Shown here: positions 1 to 7,496 of the stretch, one piece after another
Position numbering within the stretch: position 1 is the first letter of the stretch
How the letters are laid out: each line of letters starts with the position of its first letter
From: Algoriphagus sp.
Lineage (GTDB): Bacteria; Bacteroidota; Bacteroidia; Cytophagales; Cyclobacteriaceae
DNA length: 64,000 nucleotides
Reading direction: 5' to 3'
Assembly: GCA_018336015.1 (NCBI GenBank)
Contig: JAGXQZ010000049.1
Span: 1 to 64,000 of the forward strand
Program-made: the position numbers and the translations under genes
Notes under the pieces: generated by a model
Database searches by the model: none
What the model was told of the DNA's origin: nothing
What the model saw: the letters and a program-made list of their open reading frames with translations, nothing else

Positions 1-28
1 TGCTTCTCTTCTCAAATCTCCTTTTTGA

Positions 29-58
29 TTGCATTTCCTTCCAATTAAAGTATTTTTG
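29..58 (+). promoter_or_regulatory. Predicted glnS promoter
   Basis: TATTTTTG at 51-58 matches the Bacteroidota -7 consensus TAnnTTTG exactly. A TTG at 29-31 lies 19 bases upstream, the usual place for the -33 element. Transcription would start near 65, giving a leader of about 10 bases before the ATG at 76. Confidence 0.5.
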
Positions 59-75
59 GGCCTCTTAATTGCCTT

Positions 76-2112
76 ATGAAAGAATCTGAAGAATCACTGA
101 ATTTTATTGAACATATCATCGAGGAAGACTTGGCCAACGGCTTTCCGCAAGAAAACCTACGCTTTCGTTTCCCGCCCGAACCAAACGGCTACCTGCACAT
201 CGGGCATGCAGCTTCGATTTGCATGAATTTCGGTTTGGGTGAGAAATACAACGCTCCTGTAAACCTGAGATTCGACGATACCAACCCTTCCAAAGAAGAG
301 CAAGAATATGTGGATGCGATCAAGCGAGACATTGCTTGGTTGGGTTTCCGCTGGGCAAACGAATGCTATGCTTCAGATTACTTTCAGCAGCTACACGATT
401 GGGCAGTTCAGCTGATCAAAGATGACAAGGCTTATGTCGATCAGCAGACATCTGAGCAGATCGCTGCGCAAAAAGGTACCCCCACTACGCCAGGAACTGA
501 CAGCCCTTTCAGAAATCGTCCCATAGCTGAAAGCCTTGACCTATTTGCCCGAATGAAAAACGGGGAGTTTCCTGCCGGAAGCTACGTGCTGAGAGCCAAA
601 ATCGACATGGCTTCACCCAACATGCACATGCGTGATCCGATCATGTATCGAATCATTAATGCGCATCACCACAGAACGGGCAATGACTGGTGCATTTACC
701 CCATGTATGACTGGGCGCATGGTGAATCCGATTACGTAGAACAGGTTTCTCATTCTCTATGTACGCTAGAGTTTAAGGCGCATCGTGAGCTTTATGATTG
801 GTATGTAGATCAGATTATTGATCCGAAAAAACTTAGACCTAAGCAGCGCGAGTTTGCGAGAAGAAATCTAAGCTATACCGTGATGAGTAAGCGAAAGCTG
901 CTCGAGTTGGTACAAAAGAATATTGTTTCCGGTTGGGACGATCCACGAATGCCTACGATTTCGGGCTTGAGAAGAAGAGGTTATACTCCTACTTCTATCC
1001 GAAAATTCAGCGATTTGGCGGGTATTGCCAAGCGTGACAATGTAACAGACGTCTCTTTGCTCGAATTTTGTATCCGTGAAGACTTGAACAAAACGGCTAC
1101 TCGAGTGATGGCCGTGCTAAATCCGGTAAAATTGGTGATCACCAATTATCCTGAAGGCCAAACCGAGATCTTTCAATTGGAAAACAATCCGGAACAGGAA
1201 AATTCCGGAACCCACGATGTGCCATTTTCCAGAGAATTGTATATCGAGCGCGAAGACTTCAAAGAAGACGGAGGCAAAAACTTCTTTCGACTTTCTTTGG
1301 GAAATGAAGTTCGTCTGAAAAGTGCTTACATCATCAAGGGTGAATCTGTGTTGAAGGATGATTCCGGAAACATTCTCGAAATCCATTGTACCTATGATCC
1401 GGAAACCCGCTCTGGCAGTGGAACAGAAGCTAGTGAACGTAAAGTAAAAGGTACCCTTCATTGGGTTTCGATAGCTCATGCGATCACAGCTGAGGTAAGA
1501 GAATATGACCGTTTGTTTTTGGATGAGGCACCCGATTCGCATGAAGACAAAGGGTTTTTGGAGTTTATTAACCCCAACTCTTTGAATGTCATCAAGGAAG
1601 CGTATTGCGAACCGTTCTTAGCAAATGCGACTTTGAGTGATAAATTCCAATTCCAGCGTTTAGGCTATTTTACCCTCGATCCTGATTCCAAAGATGGAAA
1701 GTTGGTCTTTAACAAAACGGTAGGTTTGAAAGACACTTGGGCCAAGCAAAACACCCAAGCTCCCGTTCAGAACCAGCCAAAACCTCAGGTTCAGGTACAG
1801 CCTCAAGCTAAGAAAAAAGCCTTGAACGAGATTCAGCAAATTGGGAAGAAATTGACCAATCTGTCTGGCGAAAAGCTGGAAACAGCCATGAATTCTATCA
1901 AGGAATTTGCGGAAGAAGTGACTTATGAGGAATTGGAACCTTTGTTTGCAACTGCAGCTAAGAAAACAGGAACACGAATAGCCACGATGCTGGCTTTGGG
2001 CGTGTTATTGAATAAAGGTCAGGCTAAAAATCAGGCTATTACAGAATTTATTGAGTCTGGAAAAGTAGATGAAAATGAGATTCTGAGAGCTGAGGCAGAG
2101 AAATTAGGCTAA
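76..2112 (+). CDS. glnS: Glutaminyl-tRNA synthetase with C-terminal extension
   Basis: Class I aminoacyl-tRNA synthetase that charges tRNA-Gln with glutamine in the cytoplasm. The HIGH motif is seen as PPEPNGYLHIGHA near residues 33-45, and the KMSKS-like motif as VMSKRK near residue 275. The catalytic and two beta-barrel anticodon-binding domains fill about residues 1-555. At 678 aa it is roughly 120 aa longer than the E. coli enzyme (about 554 aa). The extra part is a Gln/Pro/Val-rich linker (about 556-581) followed by a helical tail of about 97 aa that I do not recognise with certainty. Some GlnRS carry an appended YqeY-like domain, but this tail is shorter than a full YqeY. It is monocistronic, with its own promoter and terminator. 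Identity is certain; the role of the tail is not. Confidence 0.96.
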   Translation: MKESEESLNFIEHIIEEDLANGFPQENLRFRFPPEPNGYLHIGHAASICMNFGLGEKYNAPVNLRFDDTNPSKEEQEYVDAIKRDIAWLGFRWANECYASDYFQQLHDWAVQLIKDDKAYVDQQTSEQIAAQKGTPTTPGTDSPFRNRPIAESLDLFARMKNGEFPAGSYVLRAKIDMASPNMHMRDPIMYRIINAHHHRTGNDWCIYPMYDWAHGESDYVEQVSHSLCTLEFKAHRELYDWYVDQIIDPKKLRPKQREFARRNLSYTVMSKRKLLELVQKNIVSGWDDPRMPTISGLRRRGYTPTSIRKFSDLAGIAKRDNVTDVSLLEFCIREDLNKTATRVMAVLNPVKLVITNYPEGQTEIFQLENNPEQENSGTHDVPFSRELYIEREDFKEDGGKNFFRLSLGNEVRLKSAYIIKGESVLKDDSGNILEIHCTYDPETRSGSGTEASERKVKGTLHWVSIAHAITAEVREYDRLFLDEAPDSHEDKGFLEFINPNSLNVIKEAYCEPFLANATLSDKFQFQRLGYFTLDPDSKDGKLVFNKTVGLKDTWAKQNTQAPVQNQPKPQVQVQPQAKKKALNEIQQIGKKLTNLSGEKLETAMNSIKEFAEEVTYEELEPLFATAAKKTGTRIATMLALGVLLNKGQAKNQAITEFIESGKVDENEILRAEAEKLG

Positions 2113-2136
2113 TTTAGAAATTGTACTTAAAGTGAT

Positions 2137-2176
2137 AGACCTGCTAGGTGTTGAAATCCTGGCGGGTCTTTTTTAT
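2137..2176 (+). terminator. Rho-independent terminator of glnS
   Basis: AGACCTGC (2137-2144) pairs with GCGGGTCT (2162-2169) with one G-T pair, and a run of six T follows. It lies 25 bases after the glnS stop codon. Confidence 0.75.
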
Positions 2177-2631
2177 TTGCCATTGAGGACGTTGAGGGAA
2201 TTGAGGTTTTATTATTTGGAGTTTGTCCTGCTCCTCCAGAAACTTGACGCTATGAATTGGAAAATGTTGTTTTTGGAAAGCAGCATAACACGAATGTCAA
2301 CTATTTAAAATTTTCCACCACATAGCCACAATAGAAAACATAGAAGTTAAGCTAATCACCTCAAAAATTATGTGCCTCTATGTGTCTATGTGGTTAAATC
2401 AATTTAGTCCTGCATCGCCCCTTACACTTGACTAAAAAAAGTGAAATGCTGCTTTTGAGAGAAAAGTGAAATAAAAATTCCCACAGATTTTCGCAGAAAA
2501 AGACACAGATGATCACAGATTGGTAATACTTCTGTAAACGTTGATCATTTTTTTGCAGCATGCAAATTCTGTTTTTCAGAAAGCAGCATAACGCAACACC
2601 TAAATTCCCTTAATTTCTTCATGGTGAAATA
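2177..2631. repeat. Gene-free spacer made of short dispersed-type repeats
   Basis: I see no gene in this stretch. It holds several repetitive pieces. The motif GAAAGCAGCATAAC occurs twice, near 2275 and 2579. CCACATAG near 2319 and CTATGTGG near 2387 form a loose inverted repeat inside a string of ACATAG/CTATGTG units. A CACAGAT-type string (ccCACAGATttTCGCAGaaa, then ACACAGATgATCACAGATt) covers about 2480-2521. Such CACATAG and CACAGAT strings look like dispersed intergenic repeat families, but copies elsewhere in the genome cannot be checked from this window. Confidence 0.5.
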
Positions 2632-2662
2632 CAAAAAATGCTGCCTCCGAAGAAGCAGCATT
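2632..2662 (-). terminator. Terminator for the molybdenum hydroxylase operon
   Basis: Read on the minus strand, AATGCTGCTTC and GAGGCAGCATT form an 11-bp stem (one G-T pair) capped by a TTCG tetraloop and followed by TTTTTTG. It lies 70 bases beyond the stop of the large-subunit gene. Confidence 0.8.
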
Positions 2663-2729
2663 CCTATTTTTGTCCTGAGCGACTTGTACTGAGCTTGTCA
2701 AAGTAAGTCTAAGCATCAAATTTCAAATC

Positions 2730-4892
2730 CTAAGCTCTTTTTATTTCCAACTTGATATCTGAAAATTCCTTTTGCTCGATAAATGGCTGACTTCTAAGTC
2801 TCCTGCCGGTTGCGGCAAAGATCGCATTAGCGATCGCTCCGCCCGTAGGAGGCAAAGCAGGCTCTCCCAGTCCAGTCGGATCAAATCCAGAATCGACAAA
2901 ATGGGTATCGATTTCCGGTACTTCCTTCATTCGGATCAGTCGGTAAGTATCGTAGTTGCGCTGCTTTGGAACCCCATTCTCAAAGGTCAAGTTGGTGTAC
3001 ATCGCATGGCCCATGCCATCTACGATTCCACCTCTTACTTGATGGTTTGCGCCTGTTGGATTGACCACCATGCCACAATCGGTTACAGCTGTGATCTTTT
3101 TCAAGGTTGGGGTATTTCCCTGCATTTCGATATCAGCTACTTGAGCCACATACGAACGGTGTGAAAAATACACACTGAAGCCTTGTTTTACATTTGGATT
3201 CTTTCCCCAATTGGATTTTTCAGCGGCAGTTTTTACCACTCCGATCATTCGATCCACATCGTAACCCAACTCACCCACTGGATTGGTTTTGGCTCGATTA
3301 AGCAATTCCAATCGGAAATCCACCGGGTCTTTTCCTGCTGCCAAAGCGACTTCATCCAGGAAGCTTTGCTCTGCAAAGGCCAAGAAGTTGGTAATTGGAG
3401 CTCTCCAAGCGTTTGTCGTGATGCTTGACTTGTGTTCGATGCTTTCGATCAACACATGGTCAACCGCACCTGATGGGAAGTTATTTTCACGAGTGGTATT
3501 TCCTGCATTCATCCCTACCCCACGAAGTTTGTATCCGATTAGGGTATTATTGGCATCCAATGCAGCTTCGAATCGATATCGAACAGCAGGACGGTAAGCA
3601 CCTCCCGTCAGTTCATCCTCTCTACTCCATGTTACTTTCACAGGGGCATTGATCGCACGGGAAACTTCCACTGCTTCAATCACATAATCTGCTCTAAGTC
3701 TTCGACCAAATCCGCCTCCCAATCGAGTGATTTCCACAGTTACATTCTCTGGAGGAATTCCCAAAAGCGTTGCAGTTTCTTGTCTGGCCCGATCCGGAGT
3801 TTGCGTAGGTCCGACCAGTTCTACTTTGTCTCCTTGAACATGAGCAAAGAAGTTTTCGGGTTCCATAGGAGAATGGGCCACGAAAGGACACTGATATTCT
3901 GCAGTTACCACTTTGGCTGCAGACTTGAAGGCCACATCCACATTTCCATCTTTCCGCTTGGTTTCGGCTTTTCCTTTGACCAACAGCTCGGCAAATAGAC
4001 GATCATGATCGGCTGTACTTTCCACTGCGCCATCTGGTTCGTATTCAACCTTAAGGAGTTTTTTGGCTTTCAAAAGCGGCCAAGTGGTATTTCCAACCAC
4101 CGCAACACTGGTTCCGAATGTCACAACATCAGTTACACCTGACACGGCTCTAGCCGCCGAATCATCCACGGATTTGATTTTCATTCCGAAAGGAGCACGC
4201 TGAATCATCGCATGCTTCATCCCTTCTCTCTGAAAGTCTAACCCATAAAGTGGCTTACCGGTATACATATCCTTGGCATCCACGTTTTTCACAGGCGTGC
4301 CAATAATTTTGAAATCCTTTTTGTCTTTTAAGGTCACCTCTTCTGGCGCAGTCATGGCAGCTGCTTCTGTGACAAACTCACCGAAATGGCCCTTTTTGCC
4401 AGATCCCGGGTGAGAAATAATGCCCTTTTCAACAGTGATTTCCTCAGCAGGTACATTCCAAGTTTTAGCTGCTGCTGCCACTAGAACAAACTTGGCTGTA
4501 GCTCCAGCTTTTCTCAGTCTTTCCCAGCTGTGAGGCATTGCACCCGAACCACCCGTAAGTTGACGGTCATATTTTTCAGGATCAAGATTGGCCTGGACCA
4601 CTCTTACTTTTTCCCAATCCGCCTCCAACTCCTCGGCCACGACCATGGGAAATGATGTCTTGATGTTTTGTCCCAATTCCGGATTAGGTGAATAGATCAC
4701 CACATCTCCCGTTGGAGAAATGGATAAGTAACTGTTAAAGGATTTGGCTTGTGAAAGGATCTCTTCTGTGCTCAACACTTCCACTTTGGGAGAATCACAG
4801 CTGAACCAATTGAACCCGATAAACAAGCCTCCTGCTGTCGTACCGGCTATCTTCAGAAAATCTCTTCTGCTTGCTTTAGTGACTGTTTTCAT
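2730..4892 (-). CDS. Molybdopterin-binding aldehyde/isoquinoline oxidoreductase large subunit (IorB type)
   Basis: Large catalytic subunit of the xanthine dehydrogenase superfamily (isoquinoline 1-oxidoreductase beta-like). It hydroxylates aldehydes or N-heterocycles using molybdopterin cytosine dinucleotide. The N-terminus carries a twin-arginine signal (SRRDFLKIAG, residues 8-17), so the folded complex should be exported. The cofactor motif GGGFGRR lies near residue 392, and the GLGEP motif near the C-terminus carries the expected catalytic Glu (about residue 677). The length of 720 aa is normal for the family. The [2Fe-2S] subunit gene lies 3 bases upstream. No cytochrome c or XdhC-type maturation gene is adjacent, so the electron acceptor is unknown. 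The substrate cannot be read from the sequence. Confidence 0.9.
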   Translation of the reverse strand: MKTVTKASRRDFLKIAGTTAGGLFIGFNWFSCDSPKVEVLSTEEILSQAKSFNSYLSISPTGDVVIYSPNPELGQNIKTSFPMVVAEELEADWEKVRVVQANLDPEKYDRQLTGGSGAMPHSWERLRKAGATAKFVLVAAAAKTWNVPAEEITVEKGIISHPGSGKKGHFGEFVTEAAAMTAPEEVTLKDKKDFKIIGTPVKNVDAKDMYTGKPLYGLDFQREGMKHAMIQRAPFGMKIKSVDDSAARAVSGVTDVVTFGTSVAVVGNTTWPLLKAKKLLKVEYEPDGAVESTADHDRLFAELLVKGKAETKRKDGNVDVAFKSAAKVVTAEYQCPFVAHSPMEPENFFAHVQGDKVELVGPTQTPDRARQETATLLGIPPENVTVEITRLGGGFGRRLRADYVIEAVEVSRAINAPVKVTWSREDELTGGAYRPAVRYRFEAALDANNTLIGYKLRGVGMNAGNTTRENNFPSGAVDHVLIESIEHKSSITTNAWRAPITNFLAFAEQSFLDEVALAAGKDPVDFRLELLNRAKTNPVGELGYDVDRMIGVVKTAAEKSNWGKNPNVKQGFSVYFSHRSYVAQVADIEMQGNTPTLKKITAVTDCGMVVNPTGANHQVRGGIVDGMGHAMYTNLTFENGVPKQRNYDTYRLIRMKEVPEIDTHFVDSGFDPTGLGEPALPPTGGAIANAIFAATGRRLRSQPFIEQKEFSDIKLEIKRA

Positions 4893-4895
4893 GGC

Positions 4896-5354
4896 TTATT
4901 TGGTTTTGGCGGCTAAGGCTACTGCTTCACGAATCTTATGATAGGTACCGCAACGGCAGATATTTCTGTTCATCGCGTTATCAATTTCTTCCATGCTTGG
5001 ATTTGGATTTTGCTCCAAAAATGCCGCCGCAGTCATGATTTGACCTGCCTGACAATAACCGCATTGGGCTACATCCACTTCTTCCCAAGCTTTCTGAACC
5101 GGATGGTCACCTTCTTCCGAAAGGCCTTCGATGGTCGTCACTTCAGAATTGCCGACGCTGGAAATCGGAGTCACACAGGAGAAAGTTGCTTTTCCGTCTA
5201 AATGAACCGTACAGGCACCGCATTGTGCAATGCCGCAGGAAAATTTGGTTCCGACCATTCCTAGACTGTCACGAAGTACCCACAAAAGCGGGGTGTCATC
5301 TTCGACATCCACGGTATGGGACTTGCCGTTGATTTTTAGGTTAAAGTTTGCCAT
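4896..5354 (-). CDS. (2Fe-2S)-binding small subunit of the molybdenum hydroxylase
   Basis: Electron-transfer subunit that passes electrons from the Mo site of the following gene product. The plant-type ferredoxin cluster is bound by C40, C45, C48 and C60 (CGIAQCGACTV). The second cluster is bound by C98, C101, C133 and C135 (CGYCQ and CRC). The length of 152 aa is typical. It is first in a two-gene minus-strand operon; the stop codon is 3 bases before the ATG of the large subunit, which implies translational coupling. It has no export signal of its own, so it would travel with the Tat-tagged large subunit, as in related enzymes. Confidence 0.93.
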   Translation of the reverse strand: MANFNLKINGKSHTVDVEDDTPLLWVLRDSLGMVGTKFSCGIAQCGACTVHLDGKATFSCVTPISSVGNSEVTTIEGLSEEGDHPVQKAWEEVDVAQCGYCQAGQIMTAAAFLEQNPNPSMEEIDNAMNRNICRCGTYHKIREAVALAAKTK

Positions 5355-5603
5355 GGGTTATAAGTTGTTAAGACTTTCAAGTTAGGGATAATTTTTTTTG
5401 AAAATACCTGCTTTTGAATACTTGGTTTTAAGAAGGTTATGAATTGCTAATGGCTTACATGACTGTCATCTCAAGGGTTATTTTATCTCAGAAATTGAAT
5501 TGTAAGAATCACTGAGCAGCTTATTTACGTCCTAAATTGATTTTTCTAAGCTGATAAAATTTCTAACTTCGATCCGTCTGTTTTTTAACAAAACCCTAAA
5601 CCT

Positions 5604-6752
5604 ATGTCCCAAACCATCAAAGCGGCTATCGTAGGTACCGGATTTATCGGTCCGGCGCACCTTGAAGCCCTGAGAAGAATTCCCAATGTCGAAGTAGTTG
5701 CCTTGGTTGAAGTCAATCAAGAATTGGCTAATGAAAAAGCCAAAATGCTTGGAATCCCAAGAGCATACACTTTTGACGACATGCTCAAGCAGGCCGATAT
5801 CGATGTAGTGCACATCTGTACGCCAAACTTTCTCCACTACTCCCAAGCCAAGGCGGTCATGGAAGCGGAAAAGCATGTGATCTGTGAAAAACCTCTGGCA
5901 GTAAAAATTCATGAAGCTGAAGAACTTGTAAAAATTGCAAGTACCACCGGCTTGGTCAATGCTGTTCACTTCAACTTACGCTACTACCCGATGGTACGTC
6001 AGATGAAAGTGATGCGTGAAAAAGGTGAACTCGGGGAAGTGTACTCAATTATGGGTTCTTATCTTCAGGATTGGCTTTTCCTTCAGACTGACTATAACTG
6101 GAGATTGGAACCGGACAAATCCGGCGACTCCCGTGCCATCGCCGATATCGGATCTCACCTTTTGGACATTACCGAATACGTCACTGGCTTGAAAATCACC
6201 GAAGTGATGGCTGATTTCTCTACGGTTCACAAGACCCGATTGAAGCCATTGAAGCCGATCGAAACCTATTCGGGTAAAATGCTAACCATGGATGACTATC
6301 AAGAAGTGCCGATCAATACCGAAGATCATGCGACGGTTATGCTTCGTTTTGATAACGGTTCGAAAGGTTCTATCACCGTGTCACAAGTAAATGCAGGACG
6401 TAAAAACCGGTTAAATATCGAAATCGCAGGTTCCAAGTCTAATTTTGAATTCAATTCAGAGCGACCAAACGAACTGTGGATCGGTAAGCGTGAAAAAGCA
6501 AATGAGCAGTTGATGAAAGATCCTTCCTTGTTCCATAGAGAAGCATCTTCCCTGATCAGCTTCCCCGGTGGACACAATGAAGGCTTCCCTGACACCTCCA
6601 AGCAGATGTTTAAAGAAGTCTATGCGGCCATTGCGACAGGCAAGCAGCCCGAAAATCCAAGCTTCCCGACCTTTGCGGATGGTCTCAGAGAACTCATCAT
6701 CGGTGAGCGTATTGTAGAAAGCAACAAAAAACAAGCTTGGGTTAGAATCTAA
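5604..6752 (+). CDS. Gfo/Idh/MocA family oxidoreductase
   Basis: NAD(P)-dependent sugar or cyclitol dehydrogenase family protein. The N-terminal Rossmann fold shows AIVGTGFIG (residues 8-16) and the family motif CEKPLAV near residue 95 with the conserved Lys. The C-terminal GFO/IDH/MocA alpha/beta domain includes HFNLRYYP, DIGSHLLD with a candidate catalytic His, and GGHNEGFPD near residue 316. 382 aa. It is divergent from the molybdenum hydroxylase operon and monocistronic, with a strong terminator. A weak -7-like box, TAACTTCG (5564-5571), precedes it. The substrate is unknown; a role in sugar catabolism is plausible from the family only. Confidence 0.9.
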   Translation: MSQTIKAAIVGTGFIGPAHLEALRRIPNVEVVALVEVNQELANEKAKMLGIPRAYTFDDMLKQADIDVVHICTPNFLHYSQAKAVMEAEKHVICEKPLAVKIHEAEELVKIASTTGLVNAVHFNLRYYPMVRQMKVMREKGELGEVYSIMGSYLQDWLFLQTDYNWRLEPDKSGDSRAIADIGSHLLDITEYVTGLKITEVMADFSTVHKTRLKPLKPIETYSGKMLTMDDYQEVPINTEDHATVMLRFDNGSKGSITVSQVNAGRKNRLNIEIAGSKSNFEFNSERPNELWIGKREKANEQLMKDPSLFHREASSLISFPGGHNEGFPDTSKQMFKEVYAAIATGKQPENPSFPTFADGLRELIIGERIVESNKKQAWVRI

Positions 6753-6764
6753 GCTTTGATATCG

Positions 6765-6796
6765 AAGCCTTCCAATTTTTACGGAAGGCTTTTTTC
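6765..6796 (+). terminator. Terminator after the Gfo/Idh/MocA gene
   Basis: AAGCCTTCC (6765-6773) pairs perfectly with GGAAGGCTT (6783-6791), and the run of T continues to 6795. It lies 12 bases after the stop codon. Confidence 0.85.
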
Positions 6797-6880
6797 ATTT
6801 CGCTGCAACTTTGTTTTGCAATTAGGAGTTAGCAGAATGGAATTAATTTAAATCATTTCTATAACCAACCCTTTATTAAC

Positions 6881-7387
6881 ATGAACTTCAAAAAAATCTT
6901 CTTTTCACTTTCCCTAGCCTTATTGGCGTCTGTGGTTTCTTTTGCTCAGGAAAAAGCAAGTCCGGCAAGAACAGCTGAAGGAACAGCTGCAGGCAGCAAA
7001 ATCACCATCAAATATTCCTCTCCCGCTGTCAAAGGCAGAACAATTTGGGGTGACCTTGTGCCACTGGGTCAAGTATGGAGAGCTGGTGCCGATGATGCAA
7101 CCACCTTTACTACTACCAAAGACATTAGCATAGAGGGACAAAAACTACCTGCAGGTACTTACAGCTTCTTTATTATTCCCGGAGAAAGTCAGTCAACCTT
7201 CATTTTCAACAAGGTGGCCAAGCAATGGGGAGCATATACCTATGATGCAAAACAAGACGCATTAAGGGTAAACGTACCTTCTCAGCAAACTTCTACAATG
7301 GAAGAAAGACTCGTATATGAAGTGAAGCCTGACTCTTTCGAGATTCGTTGGGAATATGCAAAAGCTTCAGCTAAAATCGGTTCTTAA
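6881..7387 (+). CDS. DUF2911 domain-containing secreted protein
   Basis: Secreted or periplasmic protein with a Sec signal peptide (MNFKKIFFSLSLALLASVVSFAQ, cleaved about residue 22). The body matches DUF2911, as seen in SPAVKGRTIWGDLVPLG, VWRAGADDATTF and LPAGTYSFFIIPG. At 168 aa the protein is essentially one DUF2911 domain. The family is common in Bacteroidota and has no established biochemical function. It is monocistronic and bounded by terminators on both sides. Confidence 0.88.
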   Translation: MNFKKIFFSLSLALLASVVSFAQEKASPARTAEGTAAGSKITIKYSSPAVKGRTIWGDLVPLGQVWRAGADDATTFTTTKDISIEGQKLPAGTYSFFIIPGESQSTFIFNKVAKQWGAYTYDAKQDALRVNVPSQQTSTMEERLVYEVKPDSFEIRWEYAKASAKIGS

Positions 7388-7409
7388 GTGTTAGATCCAC
7401 TTTGAAAAA

Positions 7410-7440
7410 AACCATCGGAAATAATTCGATGGTTTTTTTA
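7410..7440 (+). terminator. Terminator after the DUF2911 gene
   Basis: AACCATCG (7410-7417) and CGATGGTT (7427-7434) form a perfect 8-bp stem followed by a T run. The A run on the other side could let it also work on the minus strand. Confidence 0.85.
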
Positions 7441-7482
7441 TGCCTTTTTTAAGCTGAATCTCGATTAGTAACTTCTCGTGGG

Positions 7483-7490
7483 TAATTTTG
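7483..7490 (+). promoter_or_regulatory. hrpB -7 promoter box directly upstream of the ATG
   Basis: TAATTTTG is an exact TAnnTTTG match and ends six bases before the ATG at 7497. Transcription should start at or just before the start codon, giving a leaderless or nearly leaderless mRNA. A TTG inside the box (7488-7490) is in frame with hrpB and could be mistaken for its start. Confidence 0.6.
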
Positions 7491-7496
7491 TGGACC

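Noticed and set aside
1117-1542. 141-aa minus-strand ORF inside glnS
   Set aside because: A shadow of the well-supported glnS reading frame.
7488-7496. TTG as the start codon of hrpB
   Set aside because: It lies inside the exact -7 box TAATTTTG, and the ATG at 7497 gives the normal N-terminus.
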